Translations under genes and position numbers: made by a program
Shown: one piece after another, positions 7,961 to 17,207 of the stretch
Layout: each line of letters starts with the position of its first letter
Numbering within the stretch: the stretch's first letter is position 1
From: an uncultured Bacteroides sp.
GTDB taxonomy: Bacteria > Bacteroidota > Bacteroidia > Bacteroidales > Bacteroidaceae
Assembly (NCBI RefSeq): GCF_937912035.1
Contig: NZ_CALDPF010000023.1
Location: 1 to 64,000, forward strand
Direction: 5' to 3'
DNA length: 64,000 nucleotides
The notes under the pieces: model-generated
What the model was told of the DNA's origin: nothing
What the model saw: only the letters and a program-made list of their open reading frames with translations
The model's database searches: none

Positions 7961-8494
7961 ATGGAAGACAAACCAAAGACACTACAAGAACATGCAATGC
8001 GTTTCGGTACGATGATGGGAATATTCTGGATAATAAAATTCTCGTTCCTGCCTATGGGATTCAAAATACCCCTATTGCAACTTCTGTTCATATTCATGAC
8101 ATTGTTTGTCCCAATACTTGGCTATATATATATCCGTAAATACAGAGAACGTTACTGCGGCGGCGAACTGTCATTCCTGCGCGGTTGGGTATTTTCGCTA
8201 TACATGTATTTTTTTGCTTCACTGCTGACAGCAGCAGCACACTACGTATATTTCCAGTTCATAGACAACGGATATCTTGCAGGAACGTATATGGATCAAT
8301 TGGAAAGTCTGAAGTCTACACTGACAGGCGATCTTGAAGCTTCTGTAGACCAGTTAATCCAAAACCTTGATACCATAGCGTCGATGTCGGCACTGCAACT
8401 CACCATGCAATTAATCTTCCAAAACATATTCTACGGAGCTATTCTATCCCTTCCAACAGCCTTGCTGGCTATGCGAAGAAAGAAAAACTCATAA
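7961..8494 (+). CDS. DUF4199-type membrane protein
   Basis: A 177-residue protein with four hydrophobic helices (about residues 15-32, 37-57, 80-102 and 150-172), resembling the Bacteroidetes DUF4199 family, whose function is unknown. The start at 7961 is used because the -7 box lies between it and the upstream ATG. It is followed after 22 nt by a glycosyltransferase, an arrangement commonly seen in Bacteroides genomes. A helper role for the glycosyltransferase would be inference only. Confidence 0.7.
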   Translation: MEDKPKTLQEHAMRFGTMMGIFWIIKFSFLPMGFKIPLLQLLFIFMTLFVPILGYIYIRKYRERYCGGELSFLRGWVFSLYMYFFASLLTAAAHYVYFQFIDNGYLAGTYMDQLESLKSTLTGDLEASVDQLIQNLDTIASMSALQLTMQLIFQNIFYGAILSLPTALLAMRRKKNS

Positions 8495-8516
8495 ACCTAA
8501 AAAACTCACACTCAAA

Positions 8517-9467
8517 ATGGATATATCAGTAGTAGTACCTCTGTATAACGAAGAAGAGTCACTGCCGGAACTTCAGGCATGGATAGAAAGAGTTATGAAC
8601 GAGCATGGTTTCAGTTACGAAATCATATTCGTAAACGACGGCAGCACAGACCGTTCATGGAATGTAATAGAGGAACTAAGCAAGAAAAACAATAACATAA
8701 AAGGTATCAAGTTCCGCCGTAACTACGGTAAGTCCCCTGCCCTGTTCTGCGGTTTCGAAAAAGCAGAAGGCGATGTGGTAATTACCATGGATGCCGACCT
8801 GCAGGATAGTCCTGACGAAATACCGGAACTTTACAGAATGATTACCGAGGACGGATACGATTTGGTATCAGGCTGGAAACAGAAAAGATACGATCCGCTT
8901 TCGAAAACAATTCCTACAAAACTGTTTAACGCAACAGCCAGAAAAGTGTCGGGTATCAAAAATCTGCACGATTTCAACTGCGGACTGAAGGCATACCGAC
9001 GCGAAGTGATAAAAAATATTGAGGTTTACGGCGAAATGCACCGCTACATTCCATATCTGGCAAAAAATGCCGGTTTCAGCAAGATTGGCGAAAAGGTAGT
9101 TCATCATCAGGCACGCAAATACGGAAAGACAAAATTCGGAATAAACAGATTTGTAAACGGATATCTTGACCTCATCACTTTATGGTTCCTGTCTAAATTT
9201 GGAGTAAAACCAATGCATATCTTCGGTTTTCTGGGATCGATAATGTTCTTTCTTGGATTTGTGGCAGTGATAGCAGTAGGAGTAATGAAGATATATAACA
9301 TGCATGTAGGAAACCCATACAGTCTGGTGACCGACAATCCGTATTTTTTCCTTGCACTGACTACAATGATACTTGGAACTCAGCTCTTTATAGCAGGTTT
9401 CCTTGGAGAACTGGTAGCACGCAACTCACAGGAAAGAAATAAATACCAAATAGAAAAAGAATTATAA
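8517..9467 (+). CDS. Family 2 glycosyltransferase, membrane-anchored
   Basis: A 316-residue DPM1/GtrB-like transferase that moves a sugar from a nucleotide donor to a polyprenyl phosphate on the cytoplasmic face. The GT-A fold starts at once with 'VVVPLYNEEESLPEL', then 'VNDGSTD' (D41) and the DxD-like 'MDADLQD' (D92, D94). A basic 'RRNYGK' and 'HQARKYGKTKF' follow. Two C-terminal membrane helices lie at about 233-258 and 273-300. Sugar and acceptor cannot be read from the sequence. It is the second gene of a tight run with spacings of 22 and 6 nt. Confidence 0.9.
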   Translation: MDISVVVPLYNEEESLPELQAWIERVMNEHGFSYEIIFVNDGSTDRSWNVIEELSKKNNNIKGIKFRRNYGKSPALFCGFEKAEGDVVITMDADLQDSPDEIPELYRMITEDGYDLVSGWKQKRYDPLSKTIPTKLFNATARKVSGIKNLHDFNCGLKAYRREVIKNIEVYGEMHRYIPYLAKNAGFSKIGEKVVHHQARKYGKTKFGINRFVNGYLDLITLWFLSKFGVKPMHIFGFLGSIMFFLGFVAVIAVGVMKIYNMHVGNPYSLVTDNPYFFLALTTMILGTQLFIAGFLGELVARNSQERNKYQIEKEL

Positions 9468-9473
9468 CCGACA

Positions 9474-10022
9474 ATGAAGAAACTACCCGTAATATTCATA
9501 ATGATATCATTGGTCGCAACATTATTCCTAAACAGTTGCGAAGGCGAAAGTTGTCCGCCTAATGCCATGGCATACGCAAAATTCACCATGGTAAACCAGC
9601 ACGGAACAGCTGTAGCCCCTACAGTTCCTACAAGCATCATTGGACAGATTACGACCGATGTTACCGTTTACGATACTCTTGACAACGGAGAAATTATAGA
9701 AAGGATAGTGGAAGACTCTATTATCAATGACACATTGATAAACAAGGAAAGCAACTTGAGTACTTTCAAGGTTCCTTTGAGTTATTCTGATCAGACATCC
9801 TTTATTATAAACTATAATGGAGAACAACAGGACTACATCACAATCAAGCATCGCAATATTCCATATTTCATGAGTGTGGATTGCGGCACAATGATGTTTC
9901 ACGAAGCAACAGAAGTGACACATAGTAACGGAATAGACTCCATAGTAATCATAAATCCAAATATAGACAATTATGAGAAAGAAAACTTCAGGATATATTT
10001 TACTGTCGCTGATACTCAGTAG
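9474..10022 (+). CDS. Putative lipoprotein, DUF6452-like
   Basis: A 182-residue envelope lipoprotein. The signal sequence ends in FLNSC with Cys22 as the lipid site. The mature part begins 'EGESCPP' and is predicted beta-rich, with no catalytic motif. It resembles the Bacteroidales DUF6452 family, usually found beside the DUF6048-type protein, as here. Its last 50 nt overlap the start of that next gene, which strongly suggests translational coupling. Function unknown. Confidence 0.75.
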   Translation: MKKLPVIFIMISLVATLFLNSCEGESCPPNAMAYAKFTMVNQHGTAVAPTVPTSIIGQITTDVTVYDTLDNGEIIERIVEDSIINDTLINKESNLSTFKVPLSYSDQTSFIINYNGEQQDYITIKHRNIPYFMSVDCGTMMFHEATEVTHSNGIDSIVIINPNIDNYEKENFRIYFTVADTQ

Positions 10023-10680
10023 TCTGATGATATGTCCGATGTATGCTTTCGCACAAAAGAATAAGGACAATAAAAAGGAAAAAACAGAAAAAGTAAAGTT
10101 TTATCAGGGAACTACTATAGGTTTAGAAGTAGCCGGTCTGGGTAACTATGCACTTGGAAGCGATATTTTGAGCAGCGAAATTATGATTCAGGCTAACTTG
10201 CTTAACCGTTTCCTTCCTGTAGTAGAAGTGGGATATGGCAAAGTTAACACATTGAGTGACGCAACTGACATACATTACAAGACATCAGCACCATTCTTCA
10301 AGATTGGAGCAGACTATAACTTTTTCTACAACAAGTCTCATCTGCCGGGATATCTGTTCGGTGGACTCAGATACGGATTTTCATCATTCGTCTACGATGT
10401 GGACGGACCTACAATGACCGACCCTAATTACGGCGGACAGATACAAGTACCTTTCTCATATCACGGAGTCAGCACAAACGCACACTGGCTGGAGATAGTA
10501 GGCGGCATGAAAGTTAAAATATACAAAGGTTTCTGCATGGGTTGGAGTATAAAGTACAAGAAGAGACTGAGTTATACCAAATATGCCAACACAGAGCCAT
10601 GGTACATTCCAGGCTATGGCGAGAATGCAGGAACAGGCTTCAGCCTTTCATATCATCTGATGTATAATCTTCCATTTTAA
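9973..10680 (+). CDS. Outer-membrane beta-barrel-like protein, DUF6048-like
   Basis: A 235-residue protein with a cleavable signal peptide (cut near 'YAFA-Q', residue 27). A short Lys/Glu-rich linker follows, then alternating beta-strands with aromatic ends ('GLRYGFSSFVYDV', 'FSLSYHLMYNLPF'). A C-terminal Phe is a usual BamA recognition feature, so a small outer-membrane barrel is likely. It begins 50 nt inside the preceding lipoprotein gene in a different frame. The pair may work together; function unknown. Confidence 0.75.
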   Translation: MRKKTSGYILLSLILSSLMICPMYAFAQKNKDNKKEKTEKVKFYQGTTIGLEVAGLGNYALGSDILSSEIMIQANLLNRFLPVVEVGYGKVNTLSDATDIHYKTSAPFFKIGADYNFFYNKSHLPGYLFGGLRYGFSSFVYDVDGPTMTDPNYGGQIQVPFSYHGVSTNAHWLEIVGGMKVKIYKGFCMGWSIKYKKRLSYTKYANTEPWYIPGYGENAGTGFSLSYHLMYNLPF

Positions 10681-10683
10681 TAT

Positions 10684-11250
10684 ATGAGCGTAATTGAAAT
10701 ATGGCTTCTGGCAATAAGTCTTGCAATTGATTGTTTCACAGTATCAGTGGCAAGCGGTATAATTCTTCACAAAATAGAATGGAAAACATTCTTAACAATG
10801 GGATTTTTCTTCGGACTGTTTCAGGCCATGATGCCATTCCTCGGTTGGGCAGGTGCAAAAAACTTCCATCACTATATTGAGGCATACGACCACTGGATAG
10901 CATTCGGGCTGCTTACATTTCTTGGAATAAGAATGATTAAAGAGTATTTCAATGATGATGAAACGTGCAGTTTCGACCCACGTAAAATAAAAGTAATACT
11001 TACATTGGCTGTAGCCACTAGTATAGATGCGTTGGCTGTAGGAATATCTTTCGCATTTACAGGATTCAAGACATTAGGTTCATTGGCTCATCCACTGACA
11101 GCCATAGGAGTAGCATCATTCGTAATATCAATCATAGGAAGTCTCATAGGAGTATTCTTCGGCAAACGATTCAACCTGAAGATGGAAATATTCGGAGGCC
11201 TGGTACTTATAGGTATAGGAGTTAAAATTCTGATAGAACATTTATCATAA
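10684..11250 (+). CDS. mntP: MntP-type manganese efflux pump
   Basis: A 188-residue inner-membrane protein with six hydrophobic helices, the size and layout of MntP (YebN), which exports Mn2+. Two internally repeated halves each carry the family aspartate: 'LAIDCFTVSVASG' with D16 and 'SIDALAVGISFAF' with D115, corresponding to the essential Asp residues of E. coli MntP. It starts 4 nt after the preceding stop, so it is translated as part of the run. No Mn riboswitch (yybP-ykoY) fits in that gap. Confidence 0.93.
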   Translation: MSVIEIWLLAISLAIDCFTVSVASGIILHKIEWKTFLTMGFFFGLFQAMMPFLGWAGAKNFHHYIEAYDHWIAFGLLTFLGIRMIKEYFNDDETCSFDPRKIKVILTLAVATSIDALAVGISFAFTGFKTLGSLAHPLTAIGVASFVISIIGSLIGVFFGKRFNLKMEIFGGLVLIGIGVKILIEHLS

Positions 11251-11268
11251 AAGTCATTATATAGAAAC

Positions 11269-12282
11269 ATGAACAATAAATCATTGAAATGGCAGATACC
11301 ATTTCTGGTTCTGCTTATAGTTGGTACAGTTCTCATCCTAAAGAAACAACCACCGTTCCGCACAGATCAGGGACTTGTGTTCGGCACCATGTACAAGATA
11401 ACATATCAGCATGCCGACAACCTGAAACCGGAAATTGAAGCCGCATTGAAAGAAGTGGATAACTCACTTTCTCCATTCAACAAAAATTCGGTTATAACAC
11501 ATATAAACAACAATACGGACATGACTGCCGATAGCCTATTGACAGATGTTTTTCTGCTGGCAAAAAACATATCAGAAGAAACACACGGGGCTTTCGACAT
11601 AACTGTGGCACCGCTGGTCAATGCATGGGGATTCGGATTTGACAGTTCAACAAACGTAAGCCGTGAAACAATAGACTCCCTCCGCCAGTTTGTCGGTTTC
11701 GAAAAAATAGCTTTAAAAGACGGAAAGATAATCAAACAGGACAACAGGACAATGCTTGATTGTAGCGCAATAGCAAAAGGATATGGAGTAGACCACGTAG
11801 CACGACTACTTGACAGCAAAGGAGTGGAAAACTATATGATAGATATAGGTGGTGAGCTTGTGCTGAAGGGTAAAAATCCGAAAATGAATTTCTGGAGAAT
11901 TGGAATAAACAAACCTATAGACGACTCACTATCCGTAAATCAGGAACTTCAGACGATAATTGAGATAACCAATGCCGGACTAGCCACTTCTGGAAACTAC
12001 CGCAACTTCTACTACAAAGACGGCAAGAAATATGCACACACCATCAACCCACGTACGGGCTATCCAGTGCAGCACAATATACTGTCATCTACTGTTGTAG
12101 CCAAAAACTGTGCTACAGCCGATGCATACGCCACAGCATTCATGGTTCTTGGACTTGATTCTGCAGTTGCCATTTGCAATGCACATCCGGAAATAGATGC
12201 CTATTTCATATATTCTGACGATAAAGACTCAACCCGCATATTCTACACCGAGGGAATGAAAAGATTTATCAGGAACAAATAA
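11269..12282 (+). CDS. apbE: ApbE-type FAD:protein FMN transferase
   Basis: A 337-residue envelope enzyme that links FMN to Thr residues of proteins such as RnfG/NqrC. An uncleaved or signal-like hydrophobic helix spans residues 9-25. Family motifs are in order: 'FGTMYKI', 'GAFDITVAPLVNAWGFG', 'DCSAIAKGYGVD', 'DIGGEL' (FAD/Mg2+ site), 'HTINPRTGYPV' and 'CATADAYATAFMVLG'. Unlike many ApbE proteins it has no lipobox cysteine. It is the last gene of the 7961-12282 run; no flavoprotein substrate is in the window. Confidence 0.95.
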   Translation: MNNKSLKWQIPFLVLLIVGTVLILKKQPPFRTDQGLVFGTMYKITYQHADNLKPEIEAALKEVDNSLSPFNKNSVITHINNNTDMTADSLLTDVFLLAKNISEETHGAFDITVAPLVNAWGFGFDSSTNVSRETIDSLRQFVGFEKIALKDGKIIKQDNRTMLDCSAIAKGYGVDHVARLLDSKGVENYMIDIGGELVLKGKNPKMNFWRIGINKPIDDSLSVNQELQTIIEITNAGLATSGNYRNFYYKDGKKYAHTINPRTGYPVQHNILSSTVVAKNCATADAYATAFMVLGLDSAVAICNAHPEIDAYFIYSDDKDSTRIFYTEGMKRFIRNK

Positions 12283-12340
12283 TATTCCATTCAGGAAGAG
12301 ACAAATAATAATTCAGAAAAAGACAAATAAAAGAAAGCGG

Positions 12341-12428
12341 AACACGTCCGTGTTCCGCCCGTTACACGAACGTGACGCGCGCGTAACACGTCCGTGTTTC
12401 ACGCGTGACACGAGCGTGTCACGCTTTT
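12341..12428. repeat. Four-unit 22-bp tandem palindrome array
   Basis: Four direct units of exactly 22 bp (12341, 12363, 12385, 12407), each centred on ACACG-NN-CGTGT: AACACGTCCGTGTT, TACACGAACGTGAC, AACACGTCCGTGTT and GACACGAGCGTGTC. Palindrome centres fall at 12347.5, 12369.5, 12391.5 and 12413.5. It is much more GC-rich than its surroundings and lies between convergent apbE and the GH2 gene. The last unit forms an intrinsic terminator. Confidence 0.85.
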
Positions 12429-12431
12429 TAT
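12403..12431 (+). terminator. Terminator of the apbE run
   Basis: 10-bp stem GCGTGACACG (12403-12412) with CGTGTCACGC (12415-12424), then TTTTTATTT. It is the last unit of the palindrome array. Confidence 0.75.
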
Positions 12432-12437
12432 TTACAG

Positions 12438-15335
12438 TCATTTCTGTTTGTTCTGCCTGAAATCAAACATCAGATCTATATGCAATCCTTCATCACCCTT
12501 CTTAATACGGATATTACCTGGCTGACTGTTAGGACCTTGCTGTTTGATAGGTTTGAATGACGCTATAGCCGGAATATCAAGCAAGAACGAGATATCTCCT
12601 TCAGGGAATACAGGCATAGTTCTTTTCTTGCGTCCTACAGGTTCTTCAGGAGTGAAAATATGATAGAAAATTCCATCATTGCGCGAATATACGGTAAATG
12701 GTGTATTATCGCTTTCCAGCGTAGCCCAATACATATTCGCATGATAACCCTTAAACTCCGGATATATCAGATTTTCAAAAGTCTCACCTGTGATAGTATT
12801 GTTATAGTCCTTCTGCCAAATACCGTAATTTGTTCCCGGAACACGGTTCTTCCATACACGATAAGGACCCCTACCCATCCAACGCATACCTTTACATTCA
12901 GCTTCAGGATAAGAGAATGTCAAACCTAAATTATATACCTCAGTATCCATAAAGGCATCATCAAATCCACCTCCGCCTGAAGCACGGTTCAACAGGATTG
13001 CATCCATATACAGTAAACCATTATCTGTCAGTCGCCATACTATAGAATCGGCAGCACCCTTATATTTTGCACAGAACATAGCTCCGTTCTCGTCATTACG
13101 GATATAGCTTAGAGAAGGTTCATAACGCATCTTCATACCCACTGCTACAGGACCATCCTTGAAAGGAACCTCTTTGTCGCCAGACGTAATCTTATTAATC
13201 ATACCTGTAGAGGCATCAAAACTTACAGTGACATCAGAACTGCGAAGAACATAGTTTCCTCCATCCTTGTCAGCCATTGCTTTCGGCAAGGCCTGCAACG
13301 TCATAGGAGTCTGAGCCATCTTGTGTTCGAAATATTGTTTGGCAAAACGAATAGGATAACTCCACGTACAGATACTCTTTCCTGTTTTATCAAAAGCCTC
13401 AAGTTCAAGGACATCACCATCGGCAAACAATGCGGGCAACTCAAAACGTGCTTTTCCAGTTTCAGACGGACCAATAGCTGGAAGAGCTACATCTCCCTCG
13501 GCCAACTCTAAAGATGCTGGCGATTCATTCTGAAGTGGTGTATTACACTTCAAGACACGATAAGTCATTCTGCAATCCTTAAGATTTGTATATGTATACT
13601 CGTTTGAAACCATAAAACTTCCATCGAAATGTGAAGTTATCATCAAAGGCTTCAGCTGGATAGGCGACCATTGGGCACGGATAGCATAATAACTACCTTC
13701 CTTTTCTCGACGTGGACCGACCACACCGTCAGGAGCATTCGACTGGTCGGAATCAAGAATTCCACCTTTGTCTGTACGCTTTGGAGCCTCATCACAGAAT
13801 ACCCATATAAATCCACCGGCAAACAACGGACTAGTCATCCATCTGTCCCAGAAATCACGCAGACCGGCACCACCTCCCTGATCGTACATGGCATGCATAA
13901 ATTCTGTAGGCATGAACACTTTATAACCATTTGTAAAACGGGCAACACCTGTAAGATATGCAGGATAGTGATGAGTATCCAAGTCATCAAAATCAGCCCA
14001 AGGGTGAATTACGTGTCGTTTCTGGAATTTGTCATATTTTGCAAACAGCTTGTCAGTATCGTAATTCCAACCACCTTCGTTACCATTACACCATAGGATA
14101 ATAGAAGGATGATTTACGTCACGGCGCACCATCTCGCGTACAAGTTTGGCACCAACCTTTGAATCGTATGCATCCTGCCAACCGGCAAGTTCATCAAGAT
14201 AAACCAATCCCAAAGAATCGCACATGTCAAGGAAATGTTCATCAGGCGGATAATGCGAACGTACAGCATTCATATTCATTTCCTTTATAAGCATGGCGTC
14301 CTGTCTGCTCATGGCAGCACTCGTAGCACGCCCGCCATCAACAGAGAATGAATGACGGTTAACACCTTTCACCACCAGTTTAACACCGTTTAGATACAAA
14401 CCATCCTGAGGGAAGAACTCTACTGTACGGAATCCTACTCTATACTCACGTTCCTGAACAGTCTTACCTTCCGGATTTCTCAACTGTAATTTGGCAACAT
14501 ACAGATTTGGATTCTCTGTGTCCCACAGTTTCACACTTCCCCATCGTGAAGCGAAACGCTGTTCCTTATCCGCATTCTCAATTTTATGTGATACTTCGGT
14601 ACGTCCGGAAATATCATATATTTTCTTTCCGTCTTTCAGCGAAGTCAGACTGGTCACCAATTCGTATCCGCTGGCATCACCTTCCATTTCAAGTGCCACA
14701 TTCAAGCATCCTTCTGCATCAGCATCCAATGTGAAATGACTTACATGTACCTGAGGGAGCACTTCCAACCATACCGGACGATATATACCTCCGTAAAGCC
14801 ACCAGTCTGCCTTTCGTTCTGCGGCATTGATAGACTGATTGGATGATTCTTTTGCTACCTTAACTTCCAATGTATTCTTGCGTCCGAATTTCAGAAGATC
14901 GGTAATGTCATAATCGAAACGGTAGAAACCTCCCTGATGCATTTCGCCTGCCAGTTCACCGTTGACACGCACCTCGACATCAGTCATCACACCGTCAAAA
15001 AAGATTTTCACTTTCTGACCGTTCCATGACTTAGGTACATCGAAACGATGACGATAAGTACCTATTTCATCACTTGGCTTCTCACCTTCAATGGTATACC
15101 AGCGTCCGTATGTATAATTTCCGAATCCCTGCAACTCCCAGTTACAAGGAACTTCTATAGATTTCCACTTACCACTGTTTTGTCCATGGGTACAATAAAA
15201 TTCCCAGGTACGGGTATCATCAATACCAGTCCCCGACAGATAGACGCGCTCAGGATGAGGCGCCTGGGCATTCAATCCGCCGGAGATTAACGCGGCGGCT
15301 GCCAGAATACAACTTTTAACCAGATTATTTTTCAT
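12438..15335 (-). CDS. GH2 family beta-glycosidase
   Basis: A 965-residue secreted glycoside hydrolase family 2 enzyme; the signal peptide ends near 'GLNAQ'. Domain order is GH2 sugar-binding jelly roll (about 30-195, 'YTYGRWYT', 'WWLYGGIYRPVWLE'), Ig-like domain (about 195-305), TIM barrel (about 310-580) and C-terminal beta domains. The acid/base is E420 in 'CNGNEGG'. The probable nucleophile is E478 in 'MPTEFMHAM', where classical beta-galactosidases have 'CEYAHAMGN'. The C-terminus has the small-chain-like 'GRGPYRVWKNR'. Beta-galactosidase is the best guess, but substrate is open. The start at 15335 is chosen for the signal peptide. It lies 90 nt downstream of an acetylesterase gene, likely acting on the same glycan. 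Confidence 0.92.
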   Translation of the reverse strand: MKNNLVKSCILAAAALISGGLNAQAPHPERVYLSGTGIDDTRTWEFYCTHGQNSGKWKSIEVPCNWELQGFGNYTYGRWYTIEGEKPSDEIGTYRHRFDVPKSWNGQKVKIFFDGVMTDVEVRVNGELAGEMHQGGFYRFDYDITDLLKFGRKNTLEVKVAKESSNQSINAAERKADWWLYGGIYRPVWLEVLPQVHVSHFTLDADAEGCLNVALEMEGDASGYELVTSLTSLKDGKKIYDISGRTEVSHKIENADKEQRFASRWGSVKLWDTENPNLYVAKLQLRNPEGKTVQEREYRVGFRTVEFFPQDGLYLNGVKLVVKGVNRHSFSVDGGRATSAAMSRQDAMLIKEMNMNAVRSHYPPDEHFLDMCDSLGLVYLDELAGWQDAYDSKVGAKLVREMVRRDVNHPSIILWCNGNEGGWNYDTDKLFAKYDKFQKRHVIHPWADFDDLDTHHYPAYLTGVARFTNGYKVFMPTEFMHAMYDQGGGAGLRDFWDRWMTSPLFAGGFIWVFCDEAPKRTDKGGILDSDQSNAPDGVVGPRREKEGSYYAIRAQWSPIQLKPLMITSHFDGSFMVSNEYTYTNLKDCRMTYRVLKCNTPLQNESPASLELAEGDVALPAIGPSETGKARFELPALFADGDVLELEAFDKTGKSICTWSYPIRFAKQYFEHKMAQTPMTLQALPKAMADKDGGNYVLRSSDVTVSFDASTGMINKITSGDKEVPFKDGPVAVGMKMRYEPSLSYIRNDENGAMFCAKYKGAADSIVWRLTDNGLLYMDAILLNRASGGGGFDDAFMDTEVYNLGLTFSYPEAECKGMRWMGRGPYRVWKNRVPGTNYGIWQKDYNNTITGETFENLIYPEFKGYHANMYWATLESDNTPFTVYSRNDGIFYHIFTPEEPVGRKKRTMPVFPEGDISFLLDIPAIASFKPIKQQGPNSQPGNIRIKKGDEGLHIDLMFDFRQNKQK

Positions 15336-15425
15336 GATAAATTCTATTTTTTGCAAAGATGTAACAATATATCAATGCAAAAAATAGAATTTTGTACACA
15401 TACATGTATTTTTACTTATTCAGAC

Positions 15426-16895
15426 TTATAAATCAACGCAAAAAGGCATTGCCGGAAGTCCCTCCGTATTAAACAGGTTAGGCATCGCCTTTTCATTCCA
15501 TCCGAATCTCACTTTCGACGGTTCATCAATATCCGATACATCCAGAACTACCTTACCATCAGTCAGCCCGGCCTCTACCAGACGGAAATTTCCATCTTTT
15601 CCTGCAACTTCAAACCATGTCAGCTTATCGTCGACAGATACAAATGCGTTAGTGGCTGCATCACGTTTTCCTGCAGTCAGACCACTCTTTCCGGTGTTGA
15701 ATGTCAAATATAATTGCCCGCCTTTCAATTTAGCCTGCTTCAACTGAGGTCCGCTGTATACCACATTCTGTTTATAATCCTTTGCCAATGCCCACAGAGC
15801 AAGACGACGACCGACTTCCCACTTGTATGAAGGATGAATATCTTTAGGATTGTCCACCAAATCCGTAACGATTACCTGTCCTGTATTTTTCAGGTCCATA
15901 CATGAAGTCTGCAAATCAGAAAACCATGCCTTGACATAAGCATCATGCTTATAGTCATCACGCGGACGGTTAGAATACAGATACGGAGCTATCTGCACAT
16001 AATACATTGGAAGATTCTTATCATCGAATATAGTACGCCATGTATTGAGAAGTGTTTCAAACTTTTCCACGTACAGCGAATCGTGTGATATTGCATCCGA
16101 TTCTCCCTGATACCATGTAAATCCTTTCAGAGTATATGGAGCCAACGGGCGAATCATGGTTTCATAATAGAGAGCTATCCTACGTTTCACTTTAGGATGC
16201 TGAACCTGCTCTTTTTTATAAAAAGGAGCCTGAGTATACACATCCTTTGGCATCCAGTTCTCTATGCGGCTTCCACCCCACGAAGATGCAATAATACCTA
16301 CCGGAACCTGCAAGGTTTCATACAATGTCTTTCCGAAAAAATAGGCTGCAGCAGAGAAAGGAGCTACATACTCACTTTCAGGTTTTTGCCATCCTTTAGT
16401 CTGACAATCAGGCAATCCATATTTTTTCTCGACCATGAACAGACGCAAACCGTCGGCTTTAGGATTTTTCCATTCCTTAGCAGCAATATCCTCTCCACGT
16501 CCCGGAGCTGCATATCGCTTCAGATTGCGGTCCATTGGATATTCCATATTTGACTGTCCGCCACAAAGCCATACTTCTCCAACAAGGACATTCTTCAAAC
16601 GTATTTCATTGTCTTCGCCTTTTACCACGAGTTCCCTTTCCTGAAACGAAGCCTTCATCGGTTTCAACCATACTTGCCACGTACTGTCCGATGAAGCGAT
16701 ACAACTTCTACTTTGTCCGGCAAACTCAACCGTCACTTTTTCCCCTGGAAAGGCTTTTCCCCAAATGGCTACACGTTCTTTCTGTTGTAATACCATGTTT
16801 GATGTCAGAACATTAGGTAATGTAACTTTAGCAGAAGCGTATCCGCCCAACAGTAACCCAATGCATAAAATCAGCCAATTTTTTCTTGAATTCAT
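15426..16895 (-). CDS. Sialate O-acetylesterase-like SGNH esterase
   Basis: A 489-residue secreted esterase of the SASA/SGNH group, removing acetyl groups from sialic acids or other sugars. The signal peptide ends about residue 22. Motifs: 'LPNVLTSNMVLQQ' at the mature start, 'CGGQSNMEYPM' with nucleophile S115, 'WGGSRIENWMP', 'TWYQGESDA' and 'DIHPSYKWEVG' (Asp-x-His pair). A beta domain closes the protein. It precedes the GH2 gene on the same strand, and together they fit stepwise glycan trimming. No sialidase is nearby, so acetylated plant polysaccharide is an equal possibility. Confidence 0.9.
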   Translation of the reverse strand: MNSRKNWLILCIGLLLGGYASAKVTLPNVLTSNMVLQQKERVAIWGKAFPGEKVTVEFAGQSRSCIASSDSTWQVWLKPMKASFQERELVVKGEDNEIRLKNVLVGEVWLCGGQSNMEYPMDRNLKRYAAPGRGEDIAAKEWKNPKADGLRLFMVEKKYGLPDCQTKGWQKPESEYVAPFSAAAYFFGKTLYETLQVPVGIIASSWGGSRIENWMPKDVYTQAPFYKKEQVQHPKVKRRIALYYETMIRPLAPYTLKGFTWYQGESDAISHDSLYVEKFETLLNTWRTIFDDKNLPMYYVQIAPYLYSNRPRDDYKHDAYVKAWFSDLQTSCMDLKNTGQVIVTDLVDNPKDIHPSYKWEVGRRLALWALAKDYKQNVVYSGPQLKQAKLKGGQLYLTFNTGKSGLTAGKRDAATNAFVSVDDKLTWFEVAGKDGNFRLVEAGLTDGKVVLDVSDIDEPSKVRFGWNEKAMPNLFNTEGLPAMPFCVDL

Positions 16896-17207
16896 AATCT
16901 TAAATTTATATCTACAGACAATTTTAGGTTTATACGATTTTTCCCCAATTCACATAAAATGATATATTTCGAGGATAAAGTTACAGAGATTTATTATATT
17001 AAAAACCTTTTTTCATGAAAAAATCTTTTTCAACAATAAAAAGACATTTACAAATACTCTTACCAATATTTTCATGCCTTAAAGGAGACTTACTTTTTAT
17101 CATTATTTTACACAAATAAGCACAGAAAAATTTGGCTAGCATATAGAATTTCATAACTTTGCAGATAACAAAACATTTCATTTTGTCAGACCTTAATATT
17201 TTGAATT
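16896..17207. other. Divergent intergenic region before gdhA
   Basis: No gene. It carries the gdhA promoter (17131-17161) and a 16-bp palindrome TTTTTTCATGAAAAAA at 17008-17023. On the minus strand TAACTTTA near 16980 is a one-mismatch -7 box that could serve the esterase gene. Confidence 0.4.
17131..17161 (+). promoter_or_regulatory. Promoter of gdhA
   Basis: TTTG (17131-17134), 19-bp spacer, TAACTTTG (17154-17161): exact Bacteroidetes consensus, 46 nt before the start codon. Confidence 0.8.

Noticed and set aside
7587..7961. tRNA-Thr as the attachment site of an integrated element
   Set aside because: No integrase and no repeated tRNA 3' end were seen, and the genes beyond it (glycosyltransferase, gdhA, lipA, fabI) are ordinary core genes. 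A slight rise in ATA codons after 7.9 kb is not enough.
12341..12428. CRISPR array
   Set aside because: The repeat period is 22 bp with no unique spacers, and no cas gene is in the window. It is a tandem palindrome array.
16999..17181. 60-codon minus-strand frame upstream of gdhA
   Set aside because: It covers the exact gdhA promoter, is Lys/Phe/Cys-rich from A/T bias and has no start signal.
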